IMG/VR virus record: IMGVR_UViG_3300021475_000040
Coordinates: 1 to 32,424 of that record
DNA: 32,424 nt
DNA from: a virus
Strand: one strand, 5' to 3'
Position 1 is the first letter of the stretch; each line of letters starts with the position of its first letter. The notes below the pieces were generated by a model. It had not been told where the DNA came from, ran no database searches, and saw nothing but the letters and a program-made list of their open reading frames with translations. Below, piece after piece: positions 7,786-17,054 of the stretch. Made by a program: the position numbers and the translations under genes.

Positions 7786-9381
7786 CTACCCCTTCACGGT
7801 TCCGAACGTCGTGGGCGCATTGAACGCCGGCAGCGTGTTCTTGATCTGGGCCAAAGAATCGGCTGGATCAAGTCCGTACTTCTCTTGCATGCCCTGCAGC
7901 AGCATGTTCTGGGTCGAGGGCGCCGCGCGGAGAAAATCTTGGGAGTTGATCTTGTTCGGCGTTGGGATCGCGTCGAGCACGCCCTGCACGTTCTGCGAGT
8001 TGGCCGAGTTGGTGCCGCCGCGAATGTCGTCGATCATCTGCTGCATGTAGGCCATGCCGGTGTCGGTGCCAGTGCCGCCCTGCGTCCCCACGCCAGCGAC
8101 GGTGTTGGGTGCCGAGAAGCCCGCCACGCCCTGGCCGGTGAGCACACGCCCGAGTTGGCCGATGACCTGCTGCTGGCGGAACGGGTTGGCCTGCAGCGCC
8201 GCGGCGGCGTTGATCGCGCCAAGTTGCTGCGAGTAGGCCTGCTGCTGCGCCGCCAGCGTGGTGGCCGGGTTACCGTTGGCACCGGCCTGAAAGATAGGCT
8301 GGCCGTTGGCGTCGAACTGCGGCACGTAGCCGTATTGCTGCGCCCAGGCCTGCGCGATCGTGTTCTGCTGGTTGATGTTGGCGAGCGTGAGCTGGCCCTG
8401 TTGTGGCGCGTTCACGCCGGCCTGCGTGGCCTGACCCGGCGCACCTGGTGTGTAGTACTGGCCGTACTGGTTGGCCAGGTCCGAGGCCTGGGTGAAGTAC
8501 TGGTTTTGCGCGGCGAGCGTTTCCTGGGGCGTGCCCTGCTGGTTGGGCAGCACGCCGCCGTTGGCCGCCGCGATGGCCTTGTTGGAGTCGGCCACCCACG
8601 CCGCCATGGCCGCGTTCCAGTCTGAGCCGCGCGACAGGTAGTAGCTCTGCTGTGTCTGCGGGTCCAGATCGGAGAACTTGCCGCCGCCGGCGTTGGTGCC
8701 CGGCGGCAGGACCTGCGCCGGCGCCTGGTACATGCCCGTCACGCCCGACTGCGCGATCGCCTGATTCTGCGCGGCCGTGTTCAGGTTGCTGTAGCTCGTC
8801 ATCCCCTGGAGCGTTTGCTGCGGCAACTGCTGGGGTGGCGCGCGCTCGAGCTGGAGGGCGGTGGTGGCCGGCAGCACGGCGGAGAACGCGCCGTTCCAGC
8901 CCATGGCCTGCGCCTGCTGCTGGGAGACGCGCTGCAACTGACCCGACGGCAGCACGTAGGAGATCTGCATCTGCCCGTACTGGTTGGTGTCGTACGTGCT
9001 CGGATCGAGGCGCACGAACGTGCCAGGCGTGTACTGCGACTGGCTCGGTGCTGAGTAAAAGCCGGTGAGCCCGGCCGCGTTCTGGGCGGTTGAGGCCTGG
9101 CCCTCGAGCATCGACTGCGTCTGCGAGGCGTCGGAGCCGGTGAGACCAGGGATGTAGCCGATGCTGCCCGTGGCCTGGCCTGCTGGCAGGGTGGCGGCGC
9201 CGATGGGCGCCGGATTACCGGGTCCGAAGTTCTGACCGTAGAGCTGCGCCACGCTGTTGGCGTAGGTCAGGTTGAACTCGCGGATGGCCTCCTGGATCTG
9301 TTGGGTGTTGCCCGAGGCGGTAGCACTGCTCAGCTGGTTGATGAACGCTGCGAGCTGCGGGCTGTTGGTTGCGTCGGCCAT
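7786..9381 (-). CDS. Gln/Ala-rich candidate ejection (internal virion) protein, 531 aa
   Basis: The chosen start, ATG at 9381 (MADATNSPQLAAF), overlaps the previous stop as TGATG. The frame is open further upstream, but there it is only the out-of-frame image of the next gene. The protein is rich in Q, A, N, G and Y with few charges. TGFYSAP and TGMYQAP are repeated, both in an AQN...TG-x-Y-x-AP setting near residues 100 and 215. Long low-complexity helices contain QQQ runs, and the C-terminus ends in a compact segment (LLQGMQEKYGLDPADSLAQI). Composition and position beside two other large virion-like proteins resemble podovirus internal/ejection proteins. That assignment is inference. Confidence 0.55.
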   Translation of the reverse strand: MADATNSPQLAAFINQLSSATASGNTQQIQEAIREFNLTYANSVAQLYGQNFGPGNPAPIGAATLPAGQATGSIGYIPGLTGSDASQTQSMLEGQASTAQNAAGLTGFYSAPSQSQYTPGTFVRLDPSTYDTNQYGQMQISYVLPSGQLQRVSQQQAQAMGWNGAFSAVLPATTALQLERAPPQQLPQQTLQGMTSYSNLNTAAQNQAIAQSGVTGMYQAPAQVLPPGTNAGGGKFSDLDPQTQQSYYLSRGSDWNAAMAAWVADSNKAIAAANGGVLPNQQGTPQETLAAQNQYFTQASDLANQYGQYYTPGAPGQATQAGVNAPQQGQLTLANINQQNTIAQAWAQQYGYVPQFDANGQPIFQAGANGNPATTLAAQQQAYSQQLGAINAAAALQANPFRQQQVIGQLGRVLTGQGVAGFSAPNTVAGVGTQGGTGTDTGMAYMQQMIDDIRGGTNSANSQNVQGVLDAIPTPNKINSQDFLRAAPSTQNMLLQGMQEKYGLDPADSLAQIKNTLPAFNAPTTFGTVKG

Positions 9382-11339
9382 CAGACGGTCATCGGTGCCT
9401 GGAAGCGGTTGTACGTCGGCATAGGCAGCGTCGGAATCATCGTACCCACGACCGGGCCCGTCGCCGGCAGGCCCGTTGGCTGGACGACGCCCTGCTGGTA
9501 GGCGGTGTTGTACTGGCCTGGGTACGCCGGTGGGGTGGTGGCGACCGGCGTCTGGCCGGCGGCCATCGCGCGGCCCTGCTGGTTGTCCATCAAGCCTCGC
9601 GCATTCAGCGCCGCGGTCGAGGCCTGCGGGTTGAAGCCCAGGGAGTTGGTCTGGTTCGCGGCGGTCGCTGCCGGGTTCGGGGTGGTGTTGGTCAGCACCG
9701 ACTGCGCGCCGCCGCCAGCGGTGCCCGCGTCCGCGCCGGTGGAAGCGGTGACTGGCGAGTTGAATGGCGGCTGCCAGTCCTTGCCGGTCTGCTGCTTGTA
9801 CAGGTCCATCGCGCCGCGCAGCGCGGTGTACGCCTGGCTGGCAATGGTCGGGTCGCCCTTGACCGCCGGGTTCGCGGCGTTGACCATCGCGGCGGCCGAG
9901 TCGTACACGGGCTGGCCCCCGCCGAGTCCGGTGACCCACTCGCTCAGCCCGCCGACCAGGTTCTCGCCCATGCCCGCCGGCGCGGACGTCATCTTCGAGT
10001 TGCCGATGGCGCCGATGGCGGTGTTCAGCCCGCTCATCGCGTTGGTGACGCGGTTCTGCAGCAGGCCTGCGCCGGTCTGCGCGGCGGCGTTGACGCCGGT
10101 CAGGGCGTTGCTGGCGGCGTCGACGCCCAGCTTCTGCTGGTTAGTCTGGGCCGTCAGCATGTTCGCCTGGGCGTTCTGCTGGTTGGCCTGGGCCGTCATC
10201 GCCGAGGTCGTGCTAGCGATCAGGTCCTGCGCTTCCTTCTCGGACATCGACCCGTCGGCGACCTTGCCGCCGAGCTGCTGGATCAGTTGTTTCTGGGCTT
10301 CGGAGATGCTGACCTTGTTCTTGTTCTCGGTGAAGACGGGTTGGCCGTTGTCGCCGATGGTGACCACGAACGGCGAGCTCGTGTCCGGGGTGATTGCCGA
10401 GCCCGACTGCGCATTGGGCGGCGGCGTCCAGCCATCCTTTTTGACCGAGGTGCTGTTGCCCTGCTCGTCGATCAGGGTGATGGTCGGCGAGCGCGGGTCG
10501 TTGCCGCCGGCGGCCACGGTGTAGACGTGGCTCTCGGGCAGGTTGGTCTCCTGCCAGGTGATGCCGCCCTGACCGTCGTCGGTGGCGACGTAGACCTTGC
10601 CGTTGACCTTCTGCGGCTGCAGGTCCTTGGCCTGGACGCCGGTGGGCGTCTTGAGAATGACGTTGTAGGCGTCGGTGCCGGTCTTGGACGGGTCGTACTC
10701 GACCAGGCCGATGCCTGGCACGTTCATCTGGGTCTTGTCTTTGGTGACCGTGAGCGGCTTGCCGTCGGGCCCGACGACCGCGGTGGCCGTGCCGTCGGGC
10801 TTGACCACCATGGGCTGGTTGTTGATCGTCGTCAGCGTGCCGGCGGGGTCCTTCGGCACGTTGAGCGACGTGCCGGTGGCGGGATCGCGCAGCGTGACCG
10901 TGGGCTTCCCCGTCTTGGTCGCATCGTTGCCGTCGGCGTCGAGCTTGTCCAGGTTGGCGGTGGGGCTCGGCTGTTTGGGCTGTTGAGGAACGTCGCCGAT
11001 CGGACCGCCGCTGTCCCACTGGATCGACTTGAGATCACCGTCGTACAGGTTGGTCGGCGCTTTGCCGGTCGCGTCGGGCTGGTCATTGACGCCCGTTTGT
11101 CGAACCTGCAGTCCGCCCTTGATGGGCTGCGCTTTCAGGAAGAGCGCGCGCTGGTGGCCGTCGGTGTCCTGGACGATGACGTAGTAGCGGCCAGTGCCCT
11201 TGTTGATCGTCTGCGGCGCGGAGCCCGGCTGGGTCGGATCGGTGTAACTGGTGGTCGTCGTCTCTTCAACGGGCGTGCCGTTGCCGACCACCTTCCAACC
11301 CGTACCGAGCGCCGAGACGAGCTGGTCTATCGAGCTCAT
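9381..11339 (-). CDS. Large candidate internal virion protein, 652 aa
   Basis: The N-terminal half (to about residue 330) is beta-rich and repetitive, with short strands separated by D/G/P turns, such as RYYVIVQDTDGHQRALFLKA, KPDGTATAVVGPDGKPLTV and NGKVYVATDDGQGG. From about residue 340 it becomes helical and Q/A/N-rich (EAQKQLIQQLGG, MTAQANQQNAQANMLTAQTN), ending in a proline-rich tail. No enzymatic motif is recognised. It overlaps the megaprotein gene by ATGA and the 531-residue gene by TGATG, so the three are probably co-produced. I infer a second ejection or portal-proximal core protein. Confidence 0.55.
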   Translation of the reverse strand: MSSIDQLVSALGTGWKVVGNGTPVEETTTTSYTDPTQPGSAPQTINKGTGRYYVIVQDTDGHQRALFLKAQPIKGGLQVRQTGVNDQPDATGKAPTNLYDGDLKSIQWDSGGPIGDVPQQPKQPSPTANLDKLDADGNDATKTGKPTVTLRDPATGTSLNVPKDPAGTLTTINNQPMVVKPDGTATAVVGPDGKPLTVTKDKTQMNVPGIGLVEYDPSKTGTDAYNVILKTPTGVQAKDLQPQKVNGKVYVATDDGQGGITWQETNLPESHVYTVAAGGNDPRSPTITLIDEQGNSTSVKKDGWTPPPNAQSGSAITPDTSSPFVVTIGDNGQPVFTENKNKVSISEAQKQLIQQLGGKVADGSMSEKEAQDLIASTTSAMTAQANQQNAQANMLTAQTNQQKLGVDAASNALTGVNAAAQTGAGLLQNRVTNAMSGLNTAIGAIGNSKMTSAPAGMGENLVGGLSEWVTGLGGGQPVYDSAAAMVNAANPAVKGDPTIASQAYTALRGAMDLYKQQTGKDWQPPFNSPVTASTGADAGTAGGGAQSVLTNTTPNPAATAANQTNSLGFNPQASTAALNARGLMDNQQGRAMAAGQTPVATTPPAYPGQYNTAYQQGVVQPTGLPATGPVVGTMIPTLPMPTYNRFQAPMTV

Positions 11340-14300
11340 CGGCTACCCGCCAGCGCCTGCTGCTGCTCGCTGGCGCTCAAGCTCGAGGAGGTCAGGAACG
11401 AGGGCGCGTCCTCGAGGATCTGGCTGAGCTGCGCGTTGCCGACATCGTTGACCGGCCGACCCGCCACCGAGCGGCCAGCGGCGATGCGCTTGAGGAGCTC
11501 CGGCCGCCCGAGCACCTGCGCCACCGCGGCGGTGCGCGCGTTGCTGGCGGCCTGAAGGTACGCCTTCATCATCAGCGCCTTCCGATCGTCGGGCGCGTCG
11601 CGGTACGCCGGCTGGTCCATGCGATCAGCGAAGTTGCCCAGCATCTTGCCGGTGATCTCGGTCACCTGGCGCTGCTCGTCTGGCTTGAGGTCGATCTGCG
11701 ACCCCGCAATCGACACGGACTGAGGATACGCCGAGGGGGCGGCGATGTCGTAACCCTGCTGTTTCAAACGGTTGGCCTCGGTGCGAATGGGCGATTGGTC
11801 CCAGCTCTCGGCGCCGATGAGGATGCCGGGGCCGGCTCGGCGCTTTTCCATCTCCTGGCCGGTGGTCGGGTCGATCTTCGCCGGCAGCAGCTCGGCCAGA
11901 CCAGGGATGCGCGCCTGGGTGGGCTGCCACAGACTCGCGGGCCCACTCCTGGCCACATCGCGCGCCACGGGGTCGAGCAGGTCCTCGATGAACTTGCCAG
12001 CGCCCGGCGCGCTGACGCGTGAGATGGTGTCCGAGACCTCTTGCTGCAGCGCCCCACCGGGACCCTGGCCCAACGCCGCGAGCATGTGGATCATCTGCTG
12101 GCCTGGCACCGCCTGGGTAAAGGGCTTGACGCTCGAGGTCAGCGCTTCACCGAAGCGGTTGCGCAGCGCCTCGCCCGCGTCGCTACTCTTCTCCAGTCCG
12201 CCCTTCTGGAAGCCCTCGCCAAATGCGGCCATGATCTGCGCCGGCAACGTGTAGGCGCCCAGCAGGTTGGCGTTGACCCAGTTGCCCATCACGCGCATCT
12301 CACCGGGGTGGTCTGGATCGTCGGGCCCGCGGATGTTGCCCTCGCGAATCTGCTCGGCGATCCACAGCTGAATGGCCGATTCCATCACCGTGTTGCCGAT
12401 CTCGCGCTGCATCTGCGGGATGTTGCCCGCTCGAGCCGCCTGCGCCGCGCGGACCGCCCCGCCGACCTGGGCGAAGCCTGGCAGCCGGCCAACACCGATC
12501 TGCAGCAGACGCGAGGGCACGCCCGCGAAGGGAATCTGGGTATCGAGCAGCGCGCCGAGGGCCTGGTCGCGCAGGCTCGGCGAGCTGAGCAGGCCCTCTT
12601 TGTAGCGCCCGAAGCGGTTGAACAGATCGTCCAGGAAACTCATTCCGCCCGAGGCCGTGTGCAGCGTCTGGAACACGCTCTGGCTCCCCGAGCGACGCCC
12701 GGCGTCGGCGATCCGCGCCGCGTTGGTGCGCAGGAACGCCGCCGCGGCGGGATCGTTCGCACTGATACCGGCGCCGCGGAGCAGCGCGGAGGCCTCCTCG
12801 GCCATGCCCTGGTACTCGCCCAGCGTTCTGGTGAAGGCGTCGGATGCGCCCAATGCCTTGAACACCGGCTGCCACCATGCGCTCGTTTGCGCCGCACCGC
12901 CGAGGCTGGCCGGCGTGCTGCCGCGCATGGCCGCCAGCGCCGCCTGGGCCGCCTCCGGGATCGCGCGCGTCACAGCGCCAACACCCGCCACCGCGTCCTG
13001 AGGTCGACCGCCGAGCGTCAGCGCCACAGGGCTCCGCAGCAACTCGAGCGTGTTGCCGATGGTGTTCCCGACGTGGGTGACGGGGTTGCTCAGCATGAAT
13101 TGCTTGGTGATGTCGACCGCATTGGCGATCGGACCGCGCGCTGCGGCAGTGCCGGTCGGCCCAGCCACCACTTTCGCACCGCGGATGCCCTGCAGGGCGC
13201 TCTGGTCGACGAACGGTGTCGCGAGGCCGGCGACCGCGCCGCGGGCTTGCTGGTAGCGCTGCTGGTCCTCGGGGCTCATCACCGAGGGGTCGACCGACAG
13301 CGTGAGCGGGTCCTGGCCCTTGAACGGAACCGTTTGCGTCCCAGAGGTGTCGGCGTACTTGGCGTTCAGGTCCTGCAGCGTTTGCAGGGAGTCGAGCACG
13401 CCGGACGGCATGTACGGGGCGAGCGTGTCGCGCACGCCCTCGCCGACCTCGCGCAGGTTCTGGTTGAAGGCGCCGATGGGCCCGCCGTAGGCGAAGTCCT
13501 GGATGCCCTTGCCAATGTCGTCGAGCGTGACGGGCGACTGCCACCCGCTGGTGTCCGGACCCGGCGCGGTCTTCCAGGCGTCGCCCACGCCGAGGGAGTC
13601 GAGGATGCGGTTCGAGTCCGGGTCAGTCAGGCCCAGCCCCAGCGCGCCGACCGCGGCCGTTCCACCCGCCACGCCGAGCGCGAATCGGGGATCGACCTGG
13701 CCGCCCTGGGTGCCACTGATGGCGTTCCGCACCTTATCCAGCGCGTCGGGAAAGATGACGCTGACGTCGTGCTGGATCGCGCGGCCCTGCTCGTCGGTCA
13801 TCGGGATTCGCTGACCACCCGCGTGTTGAATGCCGTCGAATCCGGCGTCGGCGAGTAGTTTGTTAGCAGCGGTCTTCGTGCCCAACTCGCCACGAATGAC
13901 GTCGTAGACGGACGCGCCATCCGTACCCGGCTGCGACCAACTTGCAACCTCCGCGCGGACGTCAGGATCGCTGAGGTCCCACGCGCCCGGTCGCGCGGCA
14001 TCCAACCGCTGAGCAATCGCTTGCGCCTGCTCCGGTGCCAGAGGTTGCTCCATGTCCATCAGGTGCAGGTCCTGCGGTACGTCGACCGCGCGCACGTTCG
14101 GCCCGGCTATCGGCTCGAGTACCCCGTTCGCCCCACCGCCGGACTGCGCATAACCGGGCTGAATGACCTGGCCGGGCTCACGCTTGACACTACTGACCAG
14201 CCATGACGGGCCGGTTTGCTCGCCGCCCCTGGCTACGACTCCTCCGGCCACGCGCGGATCGCTGGTCAGGTAGTAGCCGGGCCCGAACAGGTTCTCCTCG

Positions 14301-16300
14301 CCACTCACCGCTTGCGGGTCCACCCTGGGAAAATCCGCGCCGGTGCCGTGGTACATGCGCGAGGCGTCGGTCCCCGCCAGTACGCCGCCCGCGGTCAGCA
14401 TCGCCTGGCCCGCCATCTTCTGGTCGTCGGGCGTGTACTGCGTCGTGTCGTGGGTGCCGTACTTCGTCGCCAGCTGCTCGAGCGTCTGCATCGAGTCGAG
14501 GACGCCCGGCTGGCGCAGCAGGCCTGCGCCGGCGCGCATCAGGTCGGGCGGCACCAGGCCGCCGCCGCCGAGCTGGTCCGCGGTATCCGCGGTGCGCTCG
14601 AGTCCACCGGCGAGCGCGCCCGTGAGCGGCGTGATGCCCTGCGACGCGTCGATCTGGCCGGCGCCCAGCACCTTCTGGGTCAGATCCTGCAGGTTGTCGT
14701 TGAACCGCCGCGTGATGCCGCCGGTGGCCAGGTCGCCCGCCATGGGCAGCGCGCGGTCCAGGATCTGCATTGCTTTGTTCTTGGCCTGGCCTGCGACATC
14801 GATCAGGCCATTGGCCGCTCCTGTTGCACCTGAGGCGCCGGCGCCCCCCGCGGTGCCGGCGCTCAAGGGCGAGTTGCCCGGCACCAACGGGTGATCCGCC
14901 GCGAGGCCACCCTGCAACGGGCCCATCACCGACTCCATCTGCGCCGGCGTCATCCACTCCGAGCCGCGGCGCAGGTCGGTGCCACTCGAGCCCACGTGGA
15001 ACGCGCCGGTACTGGGGTCGTACCCGTCCGCCGTGAAGTAGTGGCCAGGGGTACTGATCGCGACCGGGTTACCGCTCTGTGCTTCTTTGGCCAGCGCCTG
15101 CCAGTCCGCGCCGACGGTACGGTGCGCAATGCCCATCTCATCGAAGAGCTTGCTTTCGGACGCGAGCCCGGCCATGCAGTTGGCGGAGCTACAGCCGACG
15201 TTCTTGGCCAGGTCGACCGCCTCGCGCAGCGTTGGCTGGCGTCCGAACATCTGCGCGAACCTGACCGCCGCGGCCGGGCCGCAGGCCGCGTACGCTTCGG
15301 CGGCGGTAAGCTGCTTGTCGCCGAACTGGCTGAGTTGGGCACCGGTGGCCACCGTCTGCGCCGCATTCGTGGCGGTGGCTCCCGCGGCCTCCACGAACGG
15401 CGCCACGCGGCCCTGGATGCTCTGCAGGATGTTGCGGTACTCGTCCTCAGCCGCGGTGAAGTAGCCGCCTTGCTTCAGCCCGTGCACGAAGGTCGGCAGG
15501 TCCTTGGCACCCACCGCGCCGGGGTAGTGGTTGCGAATCAGGTCGACCCACGCCTGCACCGCGTCCATCGGGGTGTCGTACGCGGCGAAGTCCTGATTCA
15601 TGTTCGTGCCGCCGTACTCGCCCTCGTGGGTCATCATGGTCGTGCCCTTCTGACCCGGCAGCGCCTTGACGCCAAAGAGCTCGTTTCCCGCGGCCTTGCC
15701 GTAGTTCGATTCTGAGCCCGCCATCGCGACGACCCAGCTCGGATCGATGCCGAGCGCCTGGGCGGCGTACTGCGCGTAGGGCGACATCGTCTTCGCGAAG
15801 TTCTGCACGCTCGAGGAGTCGATCGGCCCGGCGCCCTGGGGTTGCTGCTGTGCCTGGCCCTGGTCCATGTTCACGGACGTGGTGCCCGCAGCAGGTGGCG
15901 GCGTGAGCGGCTGCAATGGCTGGAGCGCCTGCGCGCCGGCGGCCTGCGCCTGTTGCGCCATCGGCGTCAGCAGCGACTGAGCGGCTTGCGGCGCCTGGCT
16001 GAGGTTGTCGAGCTGGTCCTGGCCGAAGGCATGCAAGCGCTGGGTGATGTCGTCAACATTCGAGGCGAGCGGCTGGGCTTGCTGCTGCAGCGAGCCGAGC
16101 TGGTCCTGGCCGTACTGCATCAAACGCTGGGTGATGTCCTGGGCGCTGGCGGTGGCGCTCTGGGCGCCCTGCACCAGGCCGGCCGGCGCGTTCTGGAGAC
16201 TCTGCGCTCCCTGCTGCAGACTTGAGAGCTGGTCCTGGCCAAACTGGTGCAGCCGACGCGTGGCCTCGTCGGCGGCGTCGTCGAGCAGCAGGTACGGCAT
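11336..16300 (-). CDS. Giant multidomain injected protein: muramidase, C39-like peptidase and ADP-ribosyltransferase-like domains, 1654 aa
   Basis: Domains in order: three DQL repeats at about residues 14-31, 57-74 and 86-101 (TxRL-x-x-[FY]GQDQL). Next a FlgJ-like glucosaminidase/muramidase at about 173-300, with AGSESNYGKAAGNELFGVKA and candidate catalytic E197. Next a C39-type cysteine peptidase-like domain at about 333-455: ACGPAAAVRF with C340, and GHYFTADGYD with H420. Next an ADP-ribosyltransferase-like domain of the polyvalent-protein type at about 648-860: MYHGT, LFGPGYYLTSDP, and AGFDGIQHAGG followed by SVIF. From about 1066 there is a helical region beginning LSNPVTHVGNTIGN, typical of large polyvalent proteins. 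I infer that it enters the host with DNA, cutting the wall and modifying host targets. Activities are predicted, not shown. Confidence 0.75.
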   Translation of the reverse strand: MPYLLLDDAADEATRRLHQFGQDQLSSLQQGAQSLQNAPAGLVQGAQSATASAQDITQRLMQYGQDQLGSLQQQAQPLASNVDDITQRLHAFGQDQLDNLSQAPQAAQSLLTPMAQQAQAAGAQALQPLQPLTPPPAAGTTSVNMDQGQAQQQPQGAGPIDSSSVQNFAKTMSPYAQYAAQALGIDPSWVVAMAGSESNYGKAAGNELFGVKALPGQKGTTMMTHEGEYGGTNMNQDFAAYDTPMDAVQAWVDLIRNHYPGAVGAKDLPTFVHGLKQGGYFTAAEDEYRNILQSIQGRVAPFVEAAGATATNAAQTVATGAQLSQFGDKQLTAAEAYAACGPAAAVRFAQMFGRQPTLREAVDLAKNVGCSSANCMAGLASESKLFDEMGIAHRTVGADWQALAKEAQSGNPVAISTPGHYFTADGYDPSTGAFHVGSSGTDLRRGSEWMTPAQMESVMGPLQGGLAADHPLVPGNSPLSAGTAGGAGASGATGAANGLIDVAGQAKNKAMQILDRALPMAGDLATGGITRRFNDNLQDLTQKVLGAGQIDASQGITPLTGALAGGLERTADTADQLGGGGLVPPDLMRAGAGLLRQPGVLDSMQTLEQLATKYGTHDTTQYTPDDQKMAGQAMLTAGGVLAGTDASRMYHGTGADFPRVDPQAVSGEENLFGPGYYLTSDPRVAGGVVARGGEQTGPSWLVSSVKREPGQVIQPGYAQSGGGANGVLEPIAGPNVRAVDVPQDLHLMDMEQPLAPEQAQAIAQRLDAARPGAWDLSDPDVRAEVASWSQPGTDGASVYDVIRGELGTKTAANKLLADAGFDGIQHAGGQRIPMTDEQGRAIQHDVSVIFPDALDKVRNAISGTQGGQVDPRFALGVAGGTAAVGALGLGLTDPDSNRILDSLGVGDAWKTAPGPDTSGWQSPVTLDDIGKGIQDFAYGGPIGAFNQNLREVGEGVRDTLAPYMPSGVLDSLQTLQDLNAKYADTSGTQTVPFKGQDPLTLSVDPSVMSPEDQQRYQQARGAVAGLATPFVDQSALQGIRGAKVVAGPTGTAAARGPIANAVDITKQFMLSNPVTHVGNTIGNTLELLRSPVALTLGGRPQDAVAGVGAVTRAIPEAAQAALAAMRGSTPASLGGAAQTSAWWQPVFKALGASDAFTRTLGEYQGMAEEASALLRGAGISANDPAAAAFLRTNAARIADAGRRSGSQSVFQTLHTASGGMSFLDDLFNRFGRYKEGLLSSPSLRDQALGALLDTQIPFAGVPSRLLQIGVGRLPGFAQVGGAVRAAQAARAGNIPQMQREIGNTVMESAIQLWIAEQIREGNIRGPDDPDHPGEMRVMGNWVNANLLGAYTLPAQIMAAFGEGFQKGGLEKSSDAGEALRNRFGEALTSSVKPFTQAVPGQQMIHMLAALGQGPGGALQQEVSDTISRVSAPGAGKFIEDLLDPVARDVARSGPASLWQPTQARIPGLAELLPAKIDPTTGQEMEKRRAGPGILIGAESWDQSPIRTEANRLKQQGYDIAAPSAYPQSVSIAGSQIDLKPDEQRQVTEITGKMLGNFADRMDQPAYRDAPDDRKALMMKAYLQAASNARTAAVAQVLGRPELLKRIAAGRSVAGRPVNDVGNAQLSQILEDAPSFLTSSSLSASEQQQALAGSR

Positions 16301-16301
16301 C

Positions 16302-16814
16302 TCAGTAGGGCGGCTCGATTGGCGGCGCCATCGGCGCGGCGACCGGCGCCTGGATCGGCGCCGGCGCGGGTGACGCGGGCATCACCATCGGCGGCATGGC
16401 AGCAGGCGCACCGCCCGCCGCCCCGGCGGATGCCAGGGCCGGCGGGACGTCCTCGGGCGCACCGTACGTCGTGGGCTGGGTCGCGGTGGGTGCTTTCGGG
16501 ATCGGCGCGGCGCTCTTGGCCGCCTTCGGCAGCGGCGGGTCGGGCTGGATCTCCTCGCCCGGCGGCATCTGCACCCCGATGCGGTCCATGGCCGCCAGGA
16601 ACTGCGCCGGGTCGCGCGTCGCCTCGGCCATCAGGTAGTCGCGGTCCTCGGTCAGAAAGGCCTGCCGGTAGCGCTCGTCGAGTTGCTCGTTGCTGACGCG
16701 CGAGACGTCACCCTCAGGACCTTTGAACACCTGGTGCGCGATGGCGTAGGCGTCGTTGGTGACCTCGCGGGTGAGCGAATCGCGCAGGATCTCGGCCTCA
16801 GACGGCTGGGGCAT
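16302..16814 (-). CDS. Hypothetical late protein with Pro/Ala-rich tail, 170 aa
   Basis: Residues 1-85 are helical and charged (EAEILRDSLTREVTNDAYAI, LDERYRQAFLTEDRDYLMAE). From about 90 on it is a disordered proline/alanine/methionine tail (APAAMPPMVMPASPAPAPIQ). No recognised family. It lies immediately before the megaprotein gene, with one base between its stop and that ATG, and its start overlaps the stop of a tiny hydrophobic frame as TGATG. A chaperone or virion partner of the megaprotein is one possibility, by position only. Confidence 0.5.
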   Translation of the reverse strand: MPQPSEAEILRDSLTREVTNDAYAIAHQVFKGPEGDVSRVSNEQLDERYRQAFLTEDRDYLMAEATRDPAQFLAAMDRIGVQMPPGEEIQPDPPLPKAAKSAAPIPKAPTATQPTTYGAPEDVPPALASAGAAGGAPAAMPPMVMPASPAPAPIQAPVAAPMAPPIEPPY

Positions 16815-16882
16815 CAGCGGTGCTCATTCCAGAGCACGGCCGCGAGCACGACGATCATCAGCACGAACATCACCAGCGGCAC
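16814..16882 (-). CDS. Possible tiny membrane peptide, 22 aa
   Basis: A GTG-started 22-codon frame (or 18 codons from ATG at 16870) is hydrophobic almost throughout: MFVLMIVVLAAVLW then a charged NEHR end. It ends in a TGATG overlap with the next gene and fills the space after the previous gene exactly. No clear ribosome site is visible. It may be a one-helix membrane peptide, or simply a leader for re-initiation at the next gene. Confidence 0.3.
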   Translation of the reverse strand: MPLVMFVLMIVVLAAVLWNEHR

Positions 16883-16902
16883 CAGCGCCGACTCATCGAA
16901 GC

Positions 16903-17052
16903 TCAGGCCTTCTTGCCAGCCTTGCGCACTGGGACGCCACGCGAGCGGTCGAGTGCGTTGTCCTTGGCACTACCCTGCTTGATCCCGGCGCGCTTGTCGG
17001 CCGCGGTGTCCGCGGCCTCGGTCCACTTCCGACCCCGCCGCTTCTGGACCAT
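16903..17052 (-). CDS. Basic microprotein, 49 aa
   Basis: 49 residues starting MVQKRRGRKWTEAAD at the ATG two bases after the preceding TAG. An upstream extension of this frame is only a shadow of the neighbouring gene. It is lysine/arginine-rich (GIKQGSAKDNALDRSRG, ending VRKAGKKA), soluble and probably disordered or DNA-binding. No family recognised. It belongs to a row of microgenes between the portal and megaprotein genes. Confidence 0.5.
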   Translation of the reverse strand: MVQKRRGRKWTEAADTAADKRAGIKQGSAKDNALDRSRGVPVRKAGKKA

Positions 17053-17054
17053 GG

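Noticed and set aside
9382-9939. N-terminal extension of the 531-residue protein to 717 residues
   Set aside because: The extension is arginine-rich shadow sequence of the neighbouring gene; the TGATG-coupled ATG at 9381 is the natural start.
9369-11555. Plus-strand open frame of 728 codons
   Set aside because: Antisense of the 652-residue virion protein, with arginine/glycine/valine-biased composition and no domain pattern.
12041-13858. Plus-strand open frame of 605 codons
   Set aside because: Antisense of the megaprotein gene, whose sense strand has clear domains.
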